Origin: Pseudomonas entomophila
GTDB lineage: Bacteria > Pseudomonadota > Gammaproteobacteria > Pseudomonadales > Pseudomonadaceae
DNA: 64,000 bases
Direction of reading: 5' to 3'
NCBI RefSeq assembly: GCF_029193575.1
Contig: NZ_JARGCS010000007.1
Coordinates: forward strand, 62,001-126,000
The notes below the pieces were generated by a model. It worked only from the letters and a program-made list of their open reading frames with translations, was not told where the DNA came from and searched no databases. Of the stretch, positions 53,055 to 63,884 are shown piece after piece (position 1 is the stretch's first letter; each line of letters opens with the position of its first letter). A program made the translations under genes and the position numbers.

Positions 53055-56000
53055 TCAGGATTGCTTTTCCGGCTCGCGGATCTTGTACCAGGCCACGTAC
53101 AGCGCCGGCAGGAACAGCAACGTCAGCAGCGTTGCGCTGATGATGCCGCCGATCATCGCGTAGGCCATCGGCCCCCAGAACACCTCGCGGGCGATCGGGA
53201 TCATGCCCAGGCTCGCCGCGGCGGCGGTCAGCAGGATTGGCCGGCGCCGGTGGTTGGTCGCCTCCACCACCGCCTCCCACGGCGAATAGCCCTGGGCCTC
53301 GAACTCGTCGATCTGCGTCACCAGGATCACCGAGTTGCGGATGATGATCCCCGCCAGCGCGAGAATCCCCAGGATCGCCACGAAGCCCATCGGCGTGCCC
53401 GTCGGCACCAGCGCCAGCACCACGCCGATCAACCCCAGCGGCGCCACGCTGACCACCAGGAACAGCTTCTGCACGCTGTGCAGCTGGATCATCAGGAAGG
53501 TCGCCATCAGGAACAGCATCAGCGGGATCACCTTGGCGATCGGCCCCTGGGCCTTGCCGCTCTCCTCCACCGTGCCACCGGTGGCCACGTCGTAGCCGGG
53601 CGGCAACTGGGCGGCGAATGCATCGATCTTCGGCTTGAGCTGCGCCACCAGGTCGGTGGGCTGGATTTCGCCGGCCACCGAGGCCTTGAGGGTGATGGTC
53701 GGCTTGCGGTCGCGGCGCCACACCAGCGGTTGCTCCAGCTCATAGCGCACGGTGGCGAACGACAGCAGCGGGATCGACGTGCCGTTGGGCGTGAGGATCT
53801 GCAAGTTCTGCAAGGTGTCGGGCGAGCCGCGCTCGCTGTCCTCGGCGCGGGCGATCACGTCCACCAGGTAGATGTTGTCGTTGACCTGGGTGACCGGCAC
53901 GCCGCTGACGATGCTGTTCATCACGTTGGCCACGTCCTCGGACGACAAGCCCAGCTGGCGTGCCTTGTCCTGGGCGATCTCCACCCGCAGCACCTTACCC
54001 GGTTCGTTCCAGTCGTAGATCATCTCGCCGATATGCTCGTTGCTGTCGAGCAGCGTCGCCAGTTCGATGGCGTGCTTGCGCACCAGGTCGATGTCCTTGC
54101 CGCTGACCCGGTACTGGATCGGCCGCCCCACCGGCGGGCCCATCTCCAGCGACTGCACGTTGCTGCCGATGCCGACGAAGTCCTCGCGCAGCAGCTTCTG
54201 CAAGCGCTCGATCATCCCGGCGCGCTCCTCGAAGCCCTTGCTGACGATCACCAACTGCGCGTAATAGGGGTTCTGCAACTGCTGGTCCAGGGGCAGGTAG
54301 AAGCGGATCGCGCCCTGGCCGATGTAGGTGCTCCAGCGCACCAGGTCGGGGTCGTCCTTGATCTTCGCCTCCAGCCGGTCGACCGCCTTGCGCGTCTCCT
54401 CGATCGAGGCGTTTTGCGGCAGGTTGAGGTCGACGAGGATTTCCGGGCGGTCCGAGGACGGGAAGAACTGGTTCTGCACGAAACGCATGCTGAACAGCGA
54501 CAGGGCGAACAGCACCACGGTGCCGATGATGGTCAGCCAGCGATGGCGCATGCACCACAGCAGCCCGCCCTCGAAGGCGCGCCCGACCCTGCCCGGCTCG
54601 GCCTCGTGGGCCTTGAGCTTGCCGCTGTCGAGGATGTGCACGCCCAGCACCGGGGCGAAGAACACCGCCACCACCCATGACACGAGCAGCGCCACGGCGA
54701 TCACCGCGAACAACGTGTAGGTGTATTCGCCCGCGGAACTGGCGTTGAGGCCGATGGGCACGAAGCCGGCCACCGTCACCAGGGTGCCGGTGAGCATGGG
54801 GAAGGCCGTCGAGGTGTAGGCGAAGGTGGCGGCCTGCTCCTTGCTCTCGCCCATTTCCAGGCGCGTGACCATCACCTCCACGGTGATCATCGCATCGTCC
54901 ACCAGCAGCCCCAGGGCGATGATCAGCGCCCCCAGGGAAATCCGCTGCATGGTGATGCCGCTGTACTCCATGAACACGAACACCATCGCCAGCACCAACG
55001 GGATCGAGCACGCCACCACCAGCCCGGCGCGCACGCCGAGGCTGACGAAACTCACCGCCAGCACGATCACCACCGCCTCGAACAGCGCGCTGGTGAAGCC
55101 GCCGACCGCCTGCTTCACCACCACCGCCTGGTCGGACACCGTGTGCACGCCGACGCCCACCGGCAACTCGGTGACGATGCGGTCCATCTTTTCCTTGAGC
55201 AACTGGCCGAACACCTGGATGTTGCCGCCGGCCTTCATGCCGATGGCCAGGCCGATGGCGGTCTGGCCGTTGTAGCGGAACATCGGTGACGGCGGGTCAC
55301 TGTAGCCGCGCTCGATGTCGGCGATGTCGGCCAGGCGGAAGAAGCGGTCGTTGATGCGCAGGTTGACGGTTTCCAGGTCTTTCTCCGAGGCGAACTGCCC
55401 GGTGGTGCGCACCGAGATGCGCTCGGGGCCGGCCTCGATCACCCCGGCGGGGGTCACCGCGTTCTGCGATTGCAGGGCCTGCATGACCTGGCGTTGGTCG
55501 ATGCCCAGGGCGGCCAGCTTGCGGGTGGAGAAATTCAGGTAGAGCACTTCGTCCTGGGTGCCGATCAGCTCGATCTTGCCGATGTTGGGCACCTCGCGCA
55601 CTTCGGCGCGGGCCTGTTCCACGTAGTCGCGCAACTGCCGCAAGGTCAGGCCGTCGGCGGTGAAGGCGTAGATCGAGCCGAATACGTCACCGAACTCGTC
55701 GTTGAAGCCAGGGCCCTGGATGCCCTGGGGGAACTGGCCGCGGATGTCGTCGATCTTCTTGCGCACCTGGTACCAGATCTGCGGGATGTCGGCGGCCTTG
55801 GTGGTGTCGCGCAGGTACACGTACACGGTGGACTCGCCCGGGCGGGTGTAGCTCTTCACGTAGTCCAGCGAGTCCAGCTCTTCGAGTTTCTTCTCGATGC
55901 GGTCGGTGACCTGGTACAGGGTCTCGTCCTGGGTCGCGCCGGGCCAGCGGGTCTGGATCACCATGGTCTTGATGGTGAACGACGGGTCTTCCTCGCGGCC

Positions 56001-56108
56001 GAGGTTGAAGTAGGAGAACACGCCCATCAGCAGCCCGACGAACATCAGGTACCAGACGAACGACTGGTGCCGCAGCGCCCATTCGGAGAGGTTGAAGCTT
56101 CCTTTCAT
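53055..56108 (-). CDS. RND efflux transporter, TriC-type
   Basis: A 1017-residue proton-driven efflux pump of the inner membrane. N-terminal NLSEWALRHQSFVWYLMFVGLLMG is TM1; two large periplasmic loops flank two groups of TM segments; the proton-relay aspartates are in GLLVDDAMITVEVMVTRL. The sequence FNLSEWALRH and the length fit TriC of P. aeruginosa (1016 residues), which uniquely needs two membrane-fusion proteins, matching the two genes upstream. Start 56108 overlaps the stop of the middle gene. No outer-membrane channel gene is present; OpmH/TolC encoded elsewhere would be needed. Confidence 0.9.
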   Translation of the reverse strand: MKGSFNLSEWALRHQSFVWYLMFVGLLMGVFSYFNLGREEDPSFTIKTMVIQTRWPGATQDETLYQVTDRIEKKLEELDSLDYVKSYTRPGESTVYVYLRDTTKAADIPQIWYQVRKKIDDIRGQFPQGIQGPGFNDEFGDVFGSIYAFTADGLTLRQLRDYVEQARAEVREVPNIGKIELIGTQDEVLYLNFSTRKLAALGIDQRQVMQALQSQNAVTPAGVIEAGPERISVRTTGQFASEKDLETVNLRINDRFFRLADIADIERGYSDPPSPMFRYNGQTAIGLAIGMKAGGNIQVFGQLLKEKMDRIVTELPVGVGVHTVSDQAVVVKQAVGGFTSALFEAVVIVLAVSFVSLGVRAGLVVACSIPLVLAMVFVFMEYSGITMQRISLGALIIALGLLVDDAMITVEVMVTRLEMGESKEQAATFAYTSTAFPMLTGTLVTVAGFVPIGLNASSAGEYTYTLFAVIAVALLVSWVVAVFFAPVLGVHILDSGKLKAHEAEPGRVGRAFEGGLLWCMRHRWLTIIGTVVLFALSLFSMRFVQNQFFPSSDRPEILVDLNLPQNASIEETRKAVDRLEAKIKDDPDLVRWSTYIGQGAIRFYLPLDQQLQNPYYAQLVIVSKGFEERAGMIERLQKLLREDFVGIGSNVQSLEMGPPVGRPIQYRVSGKDIDLVRKHAIELATLLDSNEHIGEMIYDWNEPGKVLRVEIAQDKARQLGLSSEDVANVMNSIVSGVPVTQVNDNIYLVDVIARAEDSERGSPDTLQNLQILTPNGTSIPLLSFATVRYELEQPLVWRRDRKPTITLKASVAGEIQPTDLVAQLKPKIDAFAAQLPPGYDVATGGTVEESGKAQGPIAKVIPLMLFLMATFLMIQLHSVQKLFLVVSVAPLGLIGVVLALVPTGTPMGFVAILGILALAGIIIRNSVILVTQIDEFEAQGYSPWEAVVEATNHRRRPILLTAAAASLGMIPIAREVFWGPMAYAMIGGIISATLLTLLFLPALYVAWYKIREPEKQS

Positions 56109-57169
56109 CGCGCGTCCTCGTCGAATGAGACCTTCTGCCCGGGCTTGAGGCTGTTGACGCCAGCGGTGACCACCCGCTCGCCGGGCCGCACGCCGGAGGC
56201 CAGGACGATGCGCTCGGGGTTGCGCTCGATCAGGGTGACGTCGCGGGTGGCGACGGTCTTCTGCTGCGGGTCGACCACCCACACCTGGGTCTTGCCGTCG
56301 CGCTCCAGCAACGCGGTGGGCGGCAGCTCGCTGCGCGGGGTGACCGCCGAGGTCAGGGTGACGCTGACCGCCGTGCCCAGGTGGAAGGCGTCGGGGGTGC
56401 TGGCCAGGCTCAGCCGAGCGCGGCGAGTGCGGGTAGTGGCATCGGCCTGGGGCTCCAGTTCGCGCAAGCTGGCGGTGGTGTTGATGTGCGGTTCGAGCTG
56501 GGAGGCGACGGTGAACGTCAGGCCCTTGCTCAACTGCTCGGCCAACGGGATCGGCAGGTCGATCACCGCTTCCTTGACGTCGGGGCGGGCCAGGGTGACC
56601 ACCGCCTGGCCGGCGCTGACGGTCTGCCCGGCCTCGGCCTTCCAGGCGGTGACCACGGCGGCGTGGTCGCTGCGCAGGGTGCTGTAGTCGAGCTGGTCGC
56701 GGGCCTGGCTGAGGGCCGAGCGCGCCTGCTCCAGCGAAGCGCCGGTGGTCTTCAGGTCGGTCTGGGCGATGTCCAGCTGGGCCTGGGCGCCGACGCCGCG
56801 GTCATACAGCTGCTGTTGCCGGCGGGCGTTGGCCTGGGCGTTGATCCACTGCGCCTGGACCCGCGCCAGGTCGCCTTCGGCGGCGCGCAGCTGGTTCTGC
56901 TGGTCGGTGGGGTCGAGGGTGGCCAGGGTGTCGCCCGGCTCGACCCGCGCGCCGACGTCCAGCCAGCGCCGGGCGATGCGCCCGGACACGCGAAAGCCGA
57001 GGGTGCTTTCATAGCGCGCCTGGATGGTGCCGGCGAAGCGCCCCAACTGCGCCTGCACCTGCGGTTCGACCAATGTGGAGAGCACCGGGCGCACCACCTC
57101 GGGCGGCGCCTCGTCGCTGCCGCAGGCGCCAAGCAGCAGGCTGGCGCAGAGCATCAGCAGGCGTTTCAT
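56105..57169 (-). CDS. RND membrane-fusion lipoprotein (second of pair)
   Basis: A 354-residue periplasmic adaptor with lipobox LLLGAC (C16), a lipoyl half (RFAGTIQARYESTLGFRVSGRIARRWLDVGARVEPGDTLATLDP), a coiled hairpin (about 90-160) and beta-barrel region. It corresponds to TriB (or TriA) of the Tri system. It is coupled at both ends by ATGA overlaps to the upstream adaptor and to the pump gene. Confidence 0.9.
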   Translation of the reverse strand: MKRLLMLCASLLLGACGSDEAPPEVVRPVLSTLVEPQVQAQLGRFAGTIQARYESTLGFRVSGRIARRWLDVGARVEPGDTLATLDPTDQQNQLRAAEGDLARVQAQWINAQANARRQQQLYDRGVGAQAQLDIAQTDLKTTGASLEQARSALSQARDQLDYSTLRSDHAAVVTAWKAEAGQTVSAGQAVVTLARPDVKEAVIDLPIPLAEQLSKGLTFTVASQLEPHINTTASLRELEPQADATTRTRRARLSLASTPDAFHLGTAVSVTLTSAVTPRSELPPTALLERDGKTQVWVVDPQQKTVATRDVTLIERNPERIVLASGVRPGERVVTAGVNSLKPGQKVSFDEDAR

Positions 57170-58254
57170 GGCGCGGCCCCTCCGTCCTGGGTGTCGACCT
57201 TCTCGACCTGCATGCCCGGGTGCAGCAACTGCCCGCCGCTGACCACCACGGTCTCGCCGCCCTTGATGCCTTCGGCGATTACCACCTTGCCGGTGAGGTA
57301 GCGCGCCACCTGCACCGGGCGCAGCTCGACCTGGTCACCCTCGCCCACCACCCATACCGCCGGGTCCTTCAGCGCCTTGGTCAGCGCCGACCACGGCAGC
57401 TCGATGCTCGGCCGCCCCTGGGTATTGCCGGTGGCGGTCACCGGCGAGCCCAGTTGCATGCCCGCCGGCACGTTGCGCAGGGCCACCTTGACCTGCACCG
57501 TGCCGCTCTCGGCGGACACCGTGGGGGTGACCTCGCGCACCCGGCCTTCGGCCTTGACCTGTGGGTCGTCGAGCAGGCTGACCAGCACGCTTTCATTGCT
57601 CGGCGGCGTCACCAGCAGGGCTTCGTAGACGTTGAACACCGCGTCGCGGTCGCCGTCGACGGCCAGGCTGAAGATCGGCATGGTCGCCTGCACCACCTGG
57701 CCGACCTCGGCCTGGCGCGCGGTGATCACCCCATCGGCCTCGGAGACCAAGGCGGTGTAGCCCAGTTGCTCCTTGGCATTGGCCAGTTGCGCCTGGGCGG
57801 CCTTGAGCGCGCTCTGGCTACTGCGCAGGGCGGCTTCTGCGGCGTCGTACTCGCTCTGGCTGGTGTAGCCCTTGGGCAGCAGCTTTTGCTGGCGGACGAA
57901 CGCCGCGCTGCTCTGGGTGACCCGCGCCTGCTCGGCGAACACGGCGGCCTTGGCCGAGTCGACGTTGTTCTGCAGGTCCTTGGGGTCGAGACGCGCGAGC
58001 ACCTGGTTGGCCTTGACGTGGTCGCCCACGTCGACGCTGCGGGCGATGATCTTGCCACCCACGCGAAACGACAGGTCGGTCTGGACGCGCGCCTGCACGT
58101 CACCGGTCAGGGTGACCCTGGCGGCGAAATCGGTGGGCTGGACTTGCAGTACGCCGACCCTGGGCAGTTCCGGGCTGGAAACTTCATCCTTGCAACCCGA
58201 AAGCGTGAACAGCCCCCCCAGGCAAACGACCGACAGCAGACGCTTCCACGTCAT
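57166..58254 (-). CDS. RND membrane-fusion lipoprotein (first of pair)
   Basis: A 362-residue adaptor with lipobox FTLSGC (C21), lipoyl half (VTLTGDVQARVQTDLSFRVGGKIIARSVDVGDHVKANQVLARLDP), coiled region (about 100-165) and C-terminal domain. It heads the three-gene unit. The start at 58254 follows AAGGAG; the frame extends further but into the promoter. Together with the next adaptor it should form a hexamer of two kinds, as in TriAB. Confidence 0.9.
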   Translation of the reverse strand: MTWKRLLSVVCLGGLFTLSGCKDEVSSPELPRVGVLQVQPTDFAARVTLTGDVQARVQTDLSFRVGGKIIARSVDVGDHVKANQVLARLDPKDLQNNVDSAKAAVFAEQARVTQSSAAFVRQQKLLPKGYTSQSEYDAAEAALRSSQSALKAAQAQLANAKEQLGYTALVSEADGVITARQAEVGQVVQATMPIFSLAVDGDRDAVFNVYEALLVTPPSNESVLVSLLDDPQVKAEGRVREVTPTVSAESGTVQVKVALRNVPAGMQLGSPVTATGNTQGRPSIELPWSALTKALKDPAVWVVGEGDQVELRPVQVARYLTGKVVIAEGIKGGETVVVSGGQLLHPGMQVEKVDTQDGGAAP

Positions 58255-58399
58255 GCAGGCTCCTTGCTTGCGCGCTAATGATTCGAGGGATGCGACTGTC
58301 AGCGTAGTCCAGGGTTCAACAATCGGCATCAAAGTCCCTGCCCCGGTGGATGACCCGGCGCGCCATACTGTCTGGCCACATCGCCAAAGGATTGCAGCC

Positions 58400-59560
58400 A
58401 TGCTCACCACCCTGGCCGTCGCCAACTACCGATCCATGAACAAACTGGTCCTGCCGCTTGGCCGCTTGAACGTGATCACCGGAGCCAACGGCAGTGGCAA
58501 GTCGAACCTGTACAAGGCCCTGCGCCTGTTGGCGGAGACAGCGCGCGGTGGCGTGGTCAACGCGCTGGCCGCCGAAGGTGGGCTGGAGTCGGCCTTTCAT
58601 GCCGGGCCCGAGACGCTCAGCCGAGGCATGCGCCAGGGCGTGGTGCCAGTGCAGGGCGGGCCGCGCCAGCAGGTCAGGCGCCTGAAGATGGGCTTTGCCG
58701 ACGAGGATTTCGGCTACGCCATCAGCCTTGGCCTGCCGGAGCCGAGCCGCTCGATGTTCGCCCTCGACCCGCAGATCAAGCACGAGGCGATCTGGGCAGG
58801 CCCGCTGTGCCGCCCGGCCAGCCTGCTGGTGGAGCGCAGCGCGGCCATGGTACGGGCACGCGAGGGGCGGCAATGGCAGGTGCTGAGCCAGCGCATGAGC
58901 GAGTTCGACAGCCTGTTCGACCACGTGGGCAGCCTGCAGGGCTCGCCCGAGGTGCTGCACCTGCGCGAGCGCATCCGCGGCTGGCGCTTTTACGACCACT
59001 TGCGCACCGACGCCGACGCGCCGGCGCGCCATCCACGCCTGGGCACCCGTACCCCGGTGTTGCACCACGACGGCCGCGACCTGGCGGCGGCGCTGCAGAC
59101 CATCAAGGAGATCGGCGACTTCGAGGCCTTGCAGGCTGCGGTCAACGATGCCTTTCCCGGTTCGCGGGTCGGCATCGACGCCACCCCGGGCGGCCTGTTC
59201 AGCCTGAGCTTCCAGCAGGCCGGGCTGCTCCGCCCCTTGAGCGCGGCGGAGCTGTCCGACGGCACCTTGCGTTACCTGTTGCTGGTGGCCGCGCTGCTGA
59301 CCCCCAGGCCTCCGAGCATGATGGTGCTCAACGAGCCGGAAACCAGCCTGCATCCAGACCTGCTGCCGGCACTGGCGCGCTTGATCGTGGCGGTTTCGCG
59401 GCATTGCCAGGTCTGGGTGGTGTCTCACGCCCCGCGCCTGGTGGCGGCGCTGGAGCAGGACCCAGCGTGCAACTCGATACGCCTGGACAAGCACCTGGGG
59501 CAAACGGCGATCGTCGGCCAGGGGATGCTGGACGAGCCGGCCTGGCACTGGCCGGAATGA
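58400..59560 (+). CDS. Orphan AAA-type ATPase (SMC/RecF-like, COG4637-like)
   Basis: A 386-residue ATPase with Walker A GANGSGKSN (about 30-38, after LTTLAVANYRSMNKLVLPLGRLNVI), a middle region without the long coiled coil of SMC proteins, signature-like LSDGTLRYLLLVAALL, Walker B MMVLNEPETSLHPDLL, and VVSHAPRLVAAL. This is the DUF2813/AAA_21-type fold. No nuclease or reverse transcriptase neighbour is seen, so a role as a defence system cannot be claimed. It is divergent from the Tri operon and converges on spuH with a 16-bp hairpin between. Confidence 0.83.
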   Translation: MLTTLAVANYRSMNKLVLPLGRLNVITGANGSGKSNLYKALRLLAETARGGVVNALAAEGGLESAFHAGPETLSRGMRQGVVPVQGGPRQQVRRLKMGFADEDFGYAISLGLPEPSRSMFALDPQIKHEAIWAGPLCRPASLLVERSAAMVRAREGRQWQVLSQRMSEFDSLFDHVGSLQGSPEVLHLRERIRGWRFYDHLRTDADAPARHPRLGTRTPVLHHDGRDLAAALQTIKEIGDFEALQAAVNDAFPGSRVGIDATPGGLFSLSFQQAGLLRPLSAAELSDGTLRYLLLVAALLTPRPPSMMVLNEPETSLHPDLLPALARLIVAVSRHCQVWVVSHAPRLVAALEQDPACNSIRLDKHLGQTAIVGQGMLDEPAWHWPE

Positions 59561-59567
59561 GGAGCGG

Positions 59568-59615
59568 CCTGCACGAGCAACCTCGCGCGACGCAGCGCCA
59601 GGTTGCTCGTGCAGG
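59568..59615. terminator. Strong hairpin between the ATPase gene and spuH
   Basis: A perfect 16-bp stem (59568-59583 with 59600-59615; core CTGCACGAGCAACCT) and a 16-base loop lies in the 60-bp gap between convergent genes. There is no U-run, so it may stop both transcripts by structure or by Rho-assisted termination. Confidence 0.7.
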
Positions 59616-59620
59616 GTGGC

Positions 59621-60514
59621 TCAAGCCGAGGCGGCAGCCTGCGCCGGGCGCCGAACCTGCGGCTGCGAAACGCTCGCTGCCGCGCCTTCCTCGATCGCCT
59701 GCTGGATCGCCCGGCGACGGCGTTCTTCGGCCTGGCGGCTGAAGTACCAGACCAGGAAGGTCACCAGCGACACCGACAGCAGGATCAGGCTGGCCACGGC
59801 GTTGATCTCCGGTTTCACGCCCAGGCGCACGGCCGAGAACACTTCCATCGGCAGGGTGGTCGAACCCGGGCCGGAGACGAAGCTGGCCAGCACCAGGTCG
59901 TCCAGCGACAGGGCGAACGACATCATGCCACCGGCCGCCAGCGACGGCGCGATCATCGGGATGGTGATCAGGAAGAACACCTTCCACGGCTTGGCGCCCA
60001 GGTCCATCGCCGCTTCCTCGATCGACAGGTCCAGCTCACGCAGCCGCGCCGACACCACCACCGCCACGTAGGCCGCGCAGAAGGTGGTGTGGGCGATCCA
60101 GATGGTGACGATGCCGCGCTCCTGCGGCCAGCCGATCATCTGCGCCATGGCCACGAACAGCAGCAACAGCGACAGGCCGGTGATCACCTCGGGCATCACC
60201 AGCGGCGCGGTGACCAGGCCACCGAACAGCGTGCGGCCCTTGAAGCGGGTCACCCGGGTCAGCACGAAGGCCGCCAGGGTGCCCAGCGCCACTGCGGCGA
60301 TCGCGGTGTAGCAGGCGATCTCCAGCGAGCGCATCACCGAACCCATCAGCTGGGTGTTGTCGAGCAGGCCGACGTACCACTTCACCGACCAGCCACCCCA
60401 CACCGTCACCAGCTTCGAGGCGTTGAACGAGTAGATCACCAGGATCAGCATCGGCAGGTAGATGAACAGCAAGCCGAGCACCAGCATCAGCTTGGAGAAA
60501 CCGAAGCGCTTCAT
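59621..60514 (-). CDS. spuH: Polyamine ABC transporter permease SpuH/PotI
   Basis: A 297-residue permease with about six TM segments and the EAA loop ELDLSIEEAAMDLGAKPWKVFFLITIPMIAPSL. PotI-type features are IYSFNASKLVTVWGGWSVKWY and ALSLDDLVLASFVSGPGSTTLPM. Its ATG overlaps the spuG stop. Last gene of the spuDEFGH operon for spermidine/putrescine uptake. It has an alanine/arginine-rich tail. Confidence 0.95.
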   Translation of the reverse strand: MKRFGFSKLMLVLGLLFIYLPMLILVIYSFNASKLVTVWGGWSVKWYVGLLDNTQLMGSVMRSLEIACYTAIAAVALGTLAAFVLTRVTRFKGRTLFGGLVTAPLVMPEVITGLSLLLLFVAMAQMIGWPQERGIVTIWIAHTTFCAAYVAVVVSARLRELDLSIEEAAMDLGAKPWKVFFLITIPMIAPSLAAGGMMSFALSLDDLVLASFVSGPGSTTLPMEVFSAVRLGVKPEINAVASLILLSVSLVTFLVWYFSRQAEERRRRAIQQAIEEGAAASVSQPQVRRPAQAAASA

Positions 60515-61431
60515 GCCCTGCCCTCCATTTCTTTGGCCTGGCTGCGGTTGAACAGCAGGATGGGCACGATCAGGATCGCCAGCATCACCACCGCCAGGGC
60601 GGATGCCACCGGCCAGTCACGGTTGTTGAAGAATTCCTGCCACAGCACCTTGCCGATCATCAGGGTTTCCGGGCCGCCGAGCAGTTCAGGAATCACGAAC
60701 TCGCCCACCACCGGGATGAACACCAGCATGCAGCCGGCGATGATGCCGTTCTTCGACAGCGGCACGGTGATCTTCCAGAAGCTGTTGAAGGTGCTCGACC
60801 CCAGGTCGGAGGCGGCCTCCAGCAGGCTCTGGTCGTGCTTCACCAGGTTCGCGTACAGCGGCAGGATCATGAACGGCAGGTACGAATAGACCACGCCGAT
60901 GTACACCGCCAGGTTGGTGTTGAGAATCTGCAGCGGCTGATCGATCAGGCCCAGCCACAGCAGGAAGCTGTTGAGCAGGCCGTTATTGCTGAGGATGCCC
61001 ATCCACGCATAGACGCGGATCAGGATCGCGGTCCAGGTCGGCATCATGATCAGCAACAGCAGCACGGTCTGGATGTCCTTGCGCGCGTTGGCGATGGCGT
61101 AGGCCATCGGGTAGCCGATCAGCAGGCACAGCAAGGTGCTGAAGAACGCGACCTTCAGCGAACCCAGGTAGGCCGAGATGTACAGCTCGTCCTGGGTCAA
61201 CAGGCCGTAGTTGGCCAGGTTCAGCACCAGTTGGATCTTGTCCTCGACGTAGGTGTAGATCTGCGTGTACGGCGGGATCGCCACGTCGGCTTCGGCGAAG
61301 CTGATCTTCAGGACGATGAAGAACGGCAGCATGAAGAACAGGAACAACCAGATGAACGGCACGCCGATGACCAGGTGCCGTCCTTCAGGGATGATGCGCT
61401 GGAGGGCTCGCTTGAGCTTTCGTGGTTTCAT
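60511..61431 (-). CDS. spuG: Polyamine ABC transporter permease SpuG/PotH
   Basis: A 306-residue permease with about six TM segments. LVIGVPFIWLFLFFMLPFFIVLKISFAE is TM1 and LLEAASDLGSSTFNSFWKITVPLSKNGI the ATPase-binding loop, both typical of PotH. Start 61431 overlaps the spuF stop by ATGA. It pairs with SpuH to form the channel. Confidence 0.95.
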   Translation of the reverse strand: MKPRKLKRALQRIIPEGRHLVIGVPFIWLFLFFMLPFFIVLKISFAEADVAIPPYTQIYTYVEDKIQLVLNLANYGLLTQDELYISAYLGSLKVAFFSTLLCLLIGYPMAYAIANARKDIQTVLLLLIMMPTWTAILIRVYAWMGILSNNGLLNSFLLWLGLIDQPLQILNTNLAVYIGVVYSYLPFMILPLYANLVKHDQSLLEAASDLGSSTFNSFWKITVPLSKNGIIAGCMLVFIPVVGEFVIPELLGGPETLMIGKVLWQEFFNNRDWPVASALAVVMLAILIVPILLFNRSQAKEMEGRA

Positions 61432-62570
61432 GAGCGCAATACCACGCCGCTGTCGTCTTCCCACCACACGTACACTTCGTCACCCCAGGTCGGCCGGGTG
61501 CCCTGGCGCTCGGCGTTGGCGACGAACGACTGGACCACCTTGCCGCTCGGCAGCTCGACGTAGAACACCGAGTGGCCGCCCAGGTAGGCGATGTCGTGGA
61601 CCTTGCCGCGCGACCAGTTGTGCTCGCAGGTCGGCTGCTCGGTGGTGACCAGCAGTTTCTCCGGGCGCAGGGCGTAGGTGATGTGCTTGTCTTCCACCGA
61701 CGTGGTCACGCCGTGGCCAACGTAGATGCTGCGCTCAAGCTCGGGGCTGGCGATGATCGCGTGGCCTTCGGCGTCGTCGACCACCTCACCCTCGAACAGG
61801 TTGACGTTGCCGATGAACTCGCAGACCAGGCGGCTGGTCGGGGTCTCGTAGACGTCGATCGGGCTGCCGATCTGGGCGATCCAGCCCAAGTGCATGATGG
61901 CGATGCGCTGGGCCATGGTCATGGCCTCTTCCTGGTCATGGGTCACCATCACGCAGGTCACGCCCACGCGCTCGATGATCTCCACCAGTTCCAGCTGCAT
62001 CTGCGAACGCAGTTTCTTGTCCAGCGCGCCCATCGGCTCGTCGAGCAGCAGCAGCTTGGGGCGCTTGGCCAGGGAACGGGCCAGGGCCACGCGCTGGCGC
62101 TGGCCACCGGACAGCTGGTGCGGCTTGCGCTTGGCGTACTGGGTCATGTGCACCAGCTTGAGCATCTCGGCCACGCGGGCCTCGATCTCGGCCTTGGGCA
62201 TCTTGTCCTGCTGCAGGCCGAAGGCGATGTTCTGCGCCACGGTCATGTGCGGGAACAGTGCGTAGGACTGGAACATCATGTTGATCGGCCGCTCGTAGGG
62301 CGGCATGTCGGTGATGTCGACACCGTCGAGGAAGATCCGACCCTCGGTCGGACGCTCGAAGCCGGCCAGCATGCGCAGCAGGGTCGACTTGCCCGAACCG
62401 GAACCACCCAGCAGGGCGAAGATCTCGCCCTTGCGGATTTCCAGGGACACATCGTCCACGGCGATGGTTTCGTCGAACTTCTTCGTGACCCGGTCGATCT
62501 TGACCAGCACCTGCTTGGGTTGCTGGCCACCCTCGAGGGCTTTCTTATAGGCACCGGAGGCAACTGCCAT
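61428..62570 (-). CDS. spuF: Polyamine ABC transporter ATP-binding protein SpuF/PotG
   Basis: A 380-residue ATPase: Walker A GGSGSGKST, Q-loop FQSYALFPHMTVAQNIAFGL, signature LSGGQRQR, Walker B LLLLDEPMGALDKKLR and a C-terminal TOBE domain (about 290-378). I start at 62570 (MAVASGAYKKALEGG); ATG 62588 is also in frame. It lies 57 bp after spuE and is coupled to spuG. Confidence 0.95.
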   Translation of the reverse strand: MAVASGAYKKALEGGQQPKQVLVKIDRVTKKFDETIAVDDVSLEIRKGEIFALLGGSGSGKSTLLRMLAGFERPTEGRIFLDGVDITDMPPYERPINMMFQSYALFPHMTVAQNIAFGLQQDKMPKAEIEARVAEMLKLVHMTQYAKRKPHQLSGGQRQRVALARSLAKRPKLLLLDEPMGALDKKLRSQMQLELVEIIERVGVTCVMVTHDQEEAMTMAQRIAIMHLGWIAQIGSPIDVYETPTSRLVCEFIGNVNLFEGEVVDDAEGHAIIASPELERSIYVGHGVTTSVEDKHITYALRPEKLLVTTEQPTCEHNWSRGKVHDIAYLGGHSVFYVELPSGKVVQSFVANAERQGTRPTWGDEVYVWWEDDSGVVLRS

Positions 62571-62627
62571 GAGTGAAACTCCCAACAAGATTTTGATGCC
62601 CGCCGCTGCCGTGACGGGCCTGGTTAG

Positions 62628-63794
<1,167 letters not shown>

Positions 63795-63842
63795 TTACCT
63801 GCGTCGCTACGATGCCGCAATCAACAATTGTCGTTCATGCCC

Positions 63843-63865
63843 CTGGGCCGGAAGGCCCGGCCCAG
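63843..63865 (-). terminator. Hairpin between the two polyamine-binding protein genes
   Basis: A perfect 9-bp stem (CTGGGCCGG / CCGGCCCAG) with a 5-base loop just after the partial upstream gene. No U-run follows, so partial attenuation or mRNA stability is likely. Confidence 0.55.
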
Positions 63866-63884
63866 AGGGTCCGGCGTCGGGCTG

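Noticed and set aside
58400..59560. Anti-phage defence system (OLD/Gabija-like) from the AAA ATPase
   Set aside because: No TOPRIM, helicase or nuclease domain or neighbour is present; the evidence is too weak.
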